Source: Verrucomicrobia bacterium TMED56
GTDB taxonomy: Bacteria > Verrucomicrobiota > Verrucomicrobiia > Opitutales > Seribacteraceae
DNA length: 11,996 nucleotides
NCBI GenBank assembly: GCA_002167265.1
Contig: NHDJ01000004.1
Span: 1 to 11,996 of the forward strand
Reading direction: 5' to 3'
In this document: positions 7,198-11,996 of the stretch, piece by piece
How the letters are laid out: every line of letters begins with the position of its first letter
How positions within the stretch are numbered: the stretch's first letter is position 1
Notes under the pieces: generated by a model
Database searches by the model: none
Seen by the model: the letters and a program-made list of their open reading frames with translations, nothing else
What the model was told of the DNA's origin: nothing
Program-made: the position numbers and the translations under genes

Positions 7198-7860
7198 ATG
7201 AGACTAATTACAGCCAATTACCTTTTCCCTTTAATCGCTTCTCTCTGCATGGCTAAACACCACCAGAAAGTGGCAGATGGGTTTATCACCCTTTTTAACG
7301 GAAAGGACCTCTCTGGCTGGCAGACCACGGGGAACTGGATACCCCAAGAAGATGGGTCCTTACTCATCCAGCCAAAACCCGAGCAAAAAGGTTGGCAGCG
7401 GTATTCAGATTATTTGATCAGCAAAATGAAATACGGAGACTTCATCCTCACCCTTGAATACAAATACCCCCCCAAGGGAAATAGCGGAGTGTTTTTCAGG
7501 ATTGGGGACCCCAAAGACCCCGTGAAAACCGGAATCGAATGTCAAATTCTAGATTCCTTCGGAAAACCGGATAATAAAATGGGCCACCACGATCACGGCG
7601 GAATTATTCGAACCATTGGACCAAAACTCAACATGTCCGAAAAACCCGGTGAATGGAACAGGATGGAAATTACATGCCAAGGTCATCACCTTCGCGTATC
7701 CTTAAATGGCTTCCAAATTGTCAATCACTGGATGGACTCACCAATCGAGGGCAAAAATACAGGCGTGGGTGATCGCCCCTTGCGTGGGCACATAGGGCTT
7801 CAGGATCATGGCGCACCTAACAATATTTTTTTTCGCAACATTAGAATTAAAAACCTATAA
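7198..7860 (+). CDS. Secreted DUF1080 protein b (3-keto-disaccharide hydrolase-like)
   Basis: A 220-residue protein with a signal peptide (about 1-19; CMA before KHHQK) and a single DUF1080 domain. Seen: LFNGKDLSGW (32-41), YGDFILTLEYKY (79-90), GNSGVFFRIGDP (94-105), the central TGIECQILDS (111-120) with its conserved acidic position, a His-rich segment MGHHDHGG (128-135), GEWNRMEITCQG (151-162), SLNG (168-171) and the ending GHIGLQDHG (197-205). It is clearly diverged from the preceding DUF1080 gene, so the pair is not a recent duplication and the two probably differ in substrate or step. The His-rich loop is absent from protein a. Only 15 bases separate it from protein a, consistent with one transcript. 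The leader is pyrimidine-rich (TCCTCCCTACTT) with no Shine-Dalgarno, suggesting translational coupling or SD-independent initiation. Confidence 0.9.
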   Translation: MRLITANYLFPLIASLCMAKHHQKVADGFITLFNGKDLSGWQTTGNWIPQEDGSLLIQPKPEQKGWQRYSDYLISKMKYGDFILTLEYKYPPKGNSGVFFRIGDPKDPVKTGIECQILDSFGKPDNKMGHHDHGGIIRTIGPKLNMSEKPGEWNRMEITCQGHHLRVSLNGFQIVNHWMDSPIEGKNTGVGDRPLRGHIGLQDHGAPNNIFFRNIRIKNL

Positions 7861-7929
7861 CTAGCTTACTGAGACATTCCATTTATGTTTATTGCCGTGT
7901 TCATATAAAGATATGACCGTATTTCTGCT

Positions 7930-8706
7930 ATGAAAATCTATGGTATCCAATTCTCTCCTGTCTGGGAGAATAAGCCTAAGAATTTTCAACGAATAAAGGA
8001 CCTGCTGGAAACCACTTACATTATTCCCAACAGTTTACTTGTTTTACCTGAAACTTTTTCAACTGGTTTTTCCCTTAATACTGATATTACCTCAATGAAT
8101 GAGCCATCTACATCTCTGGCGTTTTGTAGGGATCTGGCATTAAAATACAAGTCCTGGATCATGGGTGGAGTAATCCTCAAAGAAGGGGATAATTTTTATA
8201 ATCGGCTGATTCTAGTTTCTCCCATTGGTGATTTGTGCGGGCACTATGACAAAATTCATTTGATCCCCAATCTCGGAGAGAACCAAGTCCATACACCTGG
8301 CATAGGCTGCAGTTTGTTTGAGGTGCAAGATTTTAGAATTTGTCCTGCAATTTGCTATGACCTTAGGTTTCCAGAACTCTTTAGAAAGGGTATTCAGATG
8401 GGAGCAAACTTATTTGTGGTTATCGCCTGTTGGCCTAAGGTAAGGATCAAACATTGGAAAATACTCCTGCAAGCCCGTGCTATAGAAAATCAGTCCTATA
8501 TCATTGGCATTAATAGAATAGGATCAGAACCGAATAATGAATACTCCGGGTGCTCAATGATAATCTGTCCCAAAGGAGAAATTCTTTCCGAATGCAAGGA
8601 AGGGGAATTTATCCTAGAAGCAGAGATCAAAATCTCTGAAATAAAAAGTTGGAGAACTGAATTCCCTGTTCTCGAACATATGAAAGAGAAAACATTTCTC
8701 CCCTAG
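7930..8706 (+). CDS. Carbon-nitrogen hydrolase (nitrilase superfamily, omega-amidase/Nit2-YafV-like)
   Basis: A 258-residue cytoplasmic amidase; no signal peptide. Seen: the Glu-Lys-Cys triad of the nitrilase superfamily, namely Glu41 in VLPETFSTGFS, Lys108 in YDKIHLIPNLGE and Cys142 in ICYDLRFPEL. Also present are Glu117 in the second conserved acidic position, the LLQARAIENQSYIIGINRIG strand-turn (179-198) and SGCSMIICPKGEIL (206-219). The size fits single-domain members. LPETFSTGF and CYDLRFPE resemble omega-amidase (YafV/Nit2), which hydrolyses 2-oxoglutaramate or 2-oxosuccinamate in glutamine transamination or methionine salvage; the exact substrate cannot be read from sequence. It starts 69 bases after DUF1080 b, without a Shine-Dalgarno, and has no evident link to the sulfatase module. 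It converges on the aldo/keto reductase gene across 14 bases. Confidence 0.87.
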   Translation: MKIYGIQFSPVWENKPKNFQRIKDLLETTYIIPNSLLVLPETFSTGFSLNTDITSMNEPSTSLAFCRDLALKYKSWIMGGVILKEGDNFYNRLILVSPIGDLCGHYDKIHLIPNLGENQVHTPGIGCSLFEVQDFRICPAICYDLRFPELFRKGIQMGANLFVVIACWPKVRIKHWKILLQARAIENQSYIIGINRIGSEPNNEYSGCSMIICPKGEILSECKEGEFILEAEIKISEIKSWRTEFPVLEHMKEKTFLP

Positions 8707-8720
8707 AAAAAAGAATATGC

Positions 8721-9770
8721 TTAGGCCCAAAGAGATTTGGGCAAATTAATCTTTGCTAAAATTCGATCCAAAAGTAAGAGCTCGTCTTTTGTGAATGTAA
8801 TGTTTTCTACCGCTTTTACATTCTCAGTAATCTGATTCAAAGAACTTGCGCCTACCAATGCACTGGTGATGCGAGAGTCGCGTAAAATCCATGCTAATGC
8901 CATCTGGGCAAGAGTTTGTCCGCGTTTCTTGGCATGATCATTAAGTTCACGAATCACCCGAATATTTTGTTCAGAAACTTCATTTTTCCGAAGAGAGGAT
9001 TTGTCAAGACTGGCACGGGACCCTTCTGGTATACCGTCAAGATATTTATCGGTAAGTAAACCTTGAAAAAGCGGGCAGAAAGCTATTATGCCTAATCCCT
9101 CCTTCTCGCATAAATCGATTAGCGACTTTTCAACCCAACGGTTCAACATCGAATAATTCGGTTGATGGATAGCCAGAGGAGTCAACCCCTTTTGGTGACA
9201 GATTTGAACAGATTGACTGGTCGCTTCGGGGAGATAACTGCTGATACCTGTATACAAAGCTTTCCCCTGCCTCACCGCGGCATCCAGAGCGCTTAAAGTT
9301 TCATCAAGAGGAGTGTTTGGGTCAAATCGGTGAGAATAAAAAAGGTCAAAATAATCTACCCCCATTCTTTTCAAAGACTGATCCAGACTGGCAAGCATGT
9401 ATTTTCTGGAACCCCACTCACCATATGGACCCGGCCACATGTCATATCCTGCCTTACTGGTAATAAGGATTTCATCCCTTGGCAAATTTTTGAGGATTTT
9501 ACCCACATTTTTTTCAGCCGAACCGTAAGGTGGGCCATAATTATTAGCCAAATCAAAATGTGTAATTCCGAGATCAAAACTACCAAAGATCATCTCCTTT
9601 TGGCAAGTGGTAGGGTGATCTCCCCCAAAGTTGTGCCAACAACCAAGAGTTATCGCCGGTAGCTTCAACCCCCATCTTCCGCAATTGCGATAAGACATCC
9701 TACCATCATATCTGTTTATGTCAGGTTGATACTCCGCTGTATTTGAACTAACCTGATCTTCTGTGTTCAA
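8721..9770 (-). CDS. Aldo/keto reductase, YghZ-like (L-glyceraldehyde-3-phosphate reductase family)
   Basis: A 349-residue NADP(H)-dependent oxidoreductase with a TIM-barrel fold, cytoplasmic. Seen: the catalytic tetrad Asp73 and Tyr78 in HFDLANNYGPPYGSAE, Lys106 in ILITSKAGYDMWPGPYGEWGS and His147 in DLFYSHRFDP; a C-terminal NADP-binding stretch SALVGASSLNQITENV; and YghZ-type features SYRNCGRWGLKLPAITLGCWHNFG near 26-49 and DMWPGPYGEWGSRKYM. Length is near that of E. coli YghZ. The first in-frame start is TTG at 9768-9770, two codons after an in-frame TAA. The next candidate is ATG 9698-9696 (Met25), preceded by GGTAGG with no spacer. Because residues from Tyr21 align with YghZ, TTG is preferred, though without a Shine-Dalgarno. 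It lies 34 bases downstream of the SMC gene on the same strand. The physiological aldehyde is unknown. Confidence 0.88.
   Translation of the reverse strand: MNTEDQVSSNTAEYQPDINRYDGRMSYRNCGRWGLKLPAITLGCWHNFGGDHPTTCQKEMIFGSFDLGITHFDLANNYGPPYGSAEKNVGKILKNLPRDEILITSKAGYDMWPGPYGEWGSRKYMLASLDQSLKRMGVDYFDLFYSHRFDPNTPLDETLSALDAAVRQGKALYTGISSYLPEATSQSVQICHQKGLTPLAIHQPNYSMLNRWVEKSLIDLCEKEGLGIIAFCPLFQGLLTDKYLDGIPEGSRASLDKSSLRKNEVSEQNIRVIRELNDHAKKRGQTLAQMALAWILRDSRITSALVGASSLNQITENVKAVENITFTKDELLLLDRILAKINLPKSLWA
8725..8742. terminator. GNRA-loop hairpin at the convergent end of amidase and aldo/keto reductase genes
   Basis: GCCCAAA-GAGA-TTTGGGC is a perfect 7-bp stem with a GAGA tetraloop when read on the plus strand, just after the amidase stop (TAG 8704-8706). 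It lies inside the last codons of the aldo/keto reductase and abuts its stop. On the minus strand the stem is followed about 12 bases later by TTCTTTTTT, which is too far for a textbook intrinsic terminator. On the plus strand AAATTAATCTTT follows. A bidirectional terminator is the likely role, but the same bases also encode Pro-Lys-Ser-Leu-Trp-Ala. Confidence 0.45.
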
Positions 9771-9804
9771 AACTTATTGTAGGTTAAAAAGGTTGCAGAT
9801 AAAC

Positions 9805-11996
9805 TTACTCTGTTTCAACAACTTCCGTTGATCCACGAATATCTCCAGGAGTCACTTCTTCTTTCGATTTAGAGCCAAGATATTCTCTCACACTTAAATC
9901 GCCAACAAAGGAGAGTCCATCTCTCCGCTCTACAACATGGTACCTCTCAACATATTTCTGTACCACATGAATTTTGGCATCCAAAGGCTGCACAATTAGT
10001 AACTGTAGATGAAACTCCTTGAATAAATCTAAAAGATATTCAGAAAACTCATCATCCGTTTTACTGAACATTTCATCCACAGCAACCAAGCGGAATGTCT
10101 CTGTTTGCTTTCCACCCACATCAATTCCGTATTGATAAGCAATCGCTGTGGCTAAAATAGTCGAAGCCAATCGGTTTTTCTCTCCTCCAGATTTTCCGGC
10201 AGCACCGCTGTAACTTTGACGCAGTCCATCACCCTCTTTATAAAATTCATCGGCTCTGAACTTGAACCAGTTTCGTACATCTATAACTCTTTCCGTCCAT
10301 GTCATGTCCGCTTCAAGTTCCCCAAGAAATTGTTCAACCCGATGGTATCGCTCGCGCCTCCTCTCATCATCATCATCTGACTCAAGATCTGCCTCCAAAG
10401 CATGACGGCGAAGTTTTTTGAATCTTCTTACGCCATCATCCCCAGCATCCTCAAATTTAAGCTGAATATAAGTATCCTCTTTCCGGTCAAAAGTAACTCT
10501 CACCAAGTGATCGTTAAGCTCGTTAATTCTTTTTCTGATCCGGTCACGGTGGGACTCAAGAGATTCGCTGAATCCAGACACTTCTTCTGGCACCTGTACG
10601 CGTAGCAGTTCCTCGAATCTTTCTCGGTTCTTAGCCAAATCTTCTTCTTCGATTTGAATCCTCACCTCGTCGAACATCGTATAAGTCTCTTCTTGGTAAC
10701 CTTCTTCCAAATCCAAGCTTAGTTCATCACGAAAAGCCTGATTACGCCCGTCAGCAATGAAACGCTGCATGGCAGCTACATTTTTATCCCTCAATTTGTC
10801 GAGTCCAGATTCCAGTTTTGAAATGCGGCTATCTATCTTGTGGGTGGCCTCGCGTGCAGCTTCCTCAATGTTGTCAGGTTCTTCTGGTGCCTTGCCGAAA
10901 TCATTCTCGATTTCCTTATATAATATATCCAGAGCTTCCTCAAGTTTCTCAATTTCTATCTCACTAAATTCAGTCTCAGAATCTTCAGGTTGAAAGAGCT
11001 CGTCCTTACATTTTTGTAATAAAGATTCAAGGGCTACCAATCTAGAATCATTACGTTCAGAGCGGGCTTCCACTCCTCCAATGCGCCGCAGGATTTCATC
11101 TCTCTTATTTTGGGCATTTTCAAGATTTTCTGCCACTTCTGAATAATCATCCTTCAGTTTTTTGAGTACATCGGATCCTCCCACAATGACCCTTTCTTCT
11201 TCTTCCAACTCAGCAATACGGGAAGATAGCCCAAGACCGTCAATATCTGAAAATTCATTGGCACACGCCTGCAACTGTACTCCAGACCTTAGTTTAGCAC
11301 GCAATGACTGCCTCTCAGTTTCAGCCTCTCGATGGGCTCGTCCAGAACGGTCAACTTCCTCCCGCCATTTTATCAATCCATCGTCCAATGTTTTTTGCTT
11401 GGGACTAACATCCCAACCAGTCACCCAGTTACTTGCATCTTCCAAGAAGTAAGTGTCATCTTTCTCATGCAATATCCCGCTTGTTTTAACGAGACCTTCC
11501 AAGGTCAATGCATTTTCAGTCTCATCATATTTATTATCCCTTTTTTCAAAACATAGATGAGGATACAGATCATAGAGATATTGCCGTAACCATTTTAATC
11601 TTCCTTTTTCAAGCTCAGGGCGAAAAGACAACTTGGCCACGGCAGAATCCAGATCATAGATTACATCCTTGGTAACTGAACTTGGGCATATAAAAGATAG
11701 TCTTTCCCCAAGATGATTTTCCTCAAGGTAGGCTGCGGCTTTAGCGGCCAACTTAGTTGGAAGAATGATGGAAAGTGAAGTGGTACGAATCAATCGCTCG
11801 ATGGGTCCGTTCCATTTAATCTCATCGGGAACAACTTGTATTAATTCTGCAACAAAGGGAAGTTCTGCAACATCTCGATCTAACTCTTCCGCAAGCGATT
11901 TACGTAATCGTGATATATCCACGGGCACATTCGCGTTTGAATCTAATAAATGGTCTCTTTCATCCTCTAGGTGAACAACTTTTTCATTTGCTTTTC
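9805..11996 (-). CDS. jetC: JetC/MksB-type SMC-like ATPase of a Wadjet/MksBEF system, C-terminal part (5' end outside window)
   Basis: The frame stays open from the right edge to TAA 9807-9805, 730 codons visible. GTG at 11928-11926 is an internal Val of the 'SN-I/V-P' stretch typical of JetC, so numbering here is counted from it. Seen: a hinge-like region (about 20-175) with PFVAELIQV...WNGPIERLI and ILHEKDD; long Glu/Lys/Arg-rich coiled coils (about 185-560); the ABC signature KSGGEK (579-584); Walker B VAVDE with catalytic Glu619; LQLLIVQPLDAKIHV (69-83 residues further on from the signature region); and a short polar tail. Walker A and the first coiled coil must lie beyond the edge; JetC is about 1,100 residues. 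JetC is the motor that extrudes loops on plasmid DNA with JetA/JetB so that the nuclease JetD can cut circles. Related MksB/EptC proteins share the architecture. SMC-like JetC/MksB identity is strong; Wadjet function needs jetD. Confidence 0.85.
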   Translation of the reverse strand, partial: KANEKVVHLEDERDHLLDSNANVPVDISRLRKSLAEELDRDVAELPFVAELIQVVPDEIKWNGPIERLIRTTSLSIILPTKLAAKAAAYLEENHLGERLSFICPSSVTKDVIYDLDSAVAKLSFRPELEKGRLKWLRQYLYDLYPHLCFEKRDNKYDETENALTLEGLVKTSGILHEKDDTYFLEDASNWVTGWDVSPKQKTLDDGLIKWREEVDRSGRAHREAETERQSLRAKLRSGVQLQACANEFSDIDGLGLSSRIAELEEEERVIVGGSDVLKKLKDDYSEVAENLENAQNKRDEILRRIGGVEARSERNDSRLVALESLLQKCKDELFQPEDSETEFSEIEIEKLEEALDILYKEIENDFGKAPEEPDNIEEAAREATHKIDSRISKLESGLDKLRDKNVAAMQRFIADGRNQAFRDELSLDLEEGYQEETYTMFDEVRIQIEEEDLAKNRERFEELLRVQVPEEVSGFSESLESHRDRIRKRINELNDHLVRVTFDRKEDTYIQLKFEDAGDDGVRRFKKLRRHALEADLESDDDDERRRERYHRVEQFLGELEADMTWTERVIDVRNWFKFRADEFYKEGDGLRQSYSGAAGKSGGEKNRLASTILATAIAYQYGIDVGGKQTETFRLVAVDEMFSKTDDEFSEYLLDLFKEFHLQLLIVQPLDAKIHVVQKYVERYHVVERRDGLSFVGDLSVREYLGSKSKEEVTPGDIRGSTEVVETE

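Noticed and set aside
7243..7260. Possible lipobox in DUF1080 protein b (IASLC)
   Set aside because: The residue before Cys is Leu rather than Gly, Ala or Ser, so a lipoprotein signal is unlikely; signal peptidase I cleavage after CMA fits better.
6496..7860. Tandem DUF1080 genes as a recent duplication
   Set aside because: Apart from short domain motifs and the KHH after the signal peptide, the proteins differ along their whole length, so any duplication is old.
7901..7916. TCATAT-AAAG-ATATGA inverted repeat before the amidase gene
   Set aside because: The 6-bp stem is mostly A/T with no following T-run, and the bases could equally be a -10-like sequence (TATAAA); too weak to call either way.
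9330..9662. 110-codon plus-strand open frame inside the aldo/keto reductase gene
   Set aside because: It lies antisense to a gene with a complete catalytic tetrad, has no recognisable domain and no ribosome binding site.
11926..11928. GTG as the start codon of the SMC-like protein
   Set aside because: The frame continues without a stop to the window edge, and the surrounding residues match an internal SN-V-P stretch of JetC, so GTG is an internal Val codon.

Overview
The window most likely comes from a marine-type PVC-superphylum bacterium (Verrucomicrobiota or a relative, with Planctomycetota as the alternative). This is inferred from gene content: three secreted S1 sulfatases, a ThuA-domain protein, two DUF1080 proteins and a PQQ-type beta-propeller protein, a mix typical of that group. 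Base composition is moderate (mid-40s % GC by eye), and most start codons lack a Shine-Dalgarno sequence. No rRNA, tRNA, CRISPR array, insertion sequence or phage gene was seen. No gene-free stretch exceeds about 175 bases.

Layout. Bases 1-768 (+): the C-terminal part of a beta-propeller protein cut by the window edge. 773-2164 (-): sulfatase 1 (GALNS-like). 2340-3875 (+): sulfatase 2 (GlcNAc-6-sulfatase/mucin-desulfating type). 3902-5374 (-): sulfatase 3 (arylsulfatase A type with a GKWGLG motif). 5476-7860 (+): a same-strand run of ThuA-like protein, DUF1080 protein a and DUF1080 protein b. 7930-8706 (+): a nitrilase-superfamily amidase. 8721-9770 (-): a YghZ-like aldo/keto reductase. 9805-11996 (-): the C-terminal two thirds of a JetC/MksB-type SMC ATPase, cut by the right edge.

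How the parts fit. Bases 773-7860 look like an exported module for breaking down sulfated polysaccharide. Three sulfatases from different subfamilies would remove different sulfate esters. The two DUF1080 proteins (3-keto-glycoside hydrolase/lyase-like) and the ThuA protein would act on the desulfated or oxidised sugars. All six appear to carry N-terminal signal peptides. No glycoside hydrolase, Gfo/Idh/MocA oxidoreductase, transporter or sulfatase-maturating enzyme is present, so the pathway must be completed elsewhere. The amidase and the aldo/keto reductase are cytoplasmic and have no visible link to it.

The right end is different in kind. The SMC-like protein has the hinge-like region, long coiled coils, ABC signature and Walker B of JetC, the motor of the Wadjet (JetABCD, also MksBEFG/EptABCD) anti-plasmid system. 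jetA, jetB and the N-terminal Walker A half would lie beyond the right edge. No jetD nuclease gene follows jetC; the next gene is the aldo/keto reductase. The system is therefore an unusually ordered Wadjet, an MksBEF-type condensin without nuclease, or incomplete.
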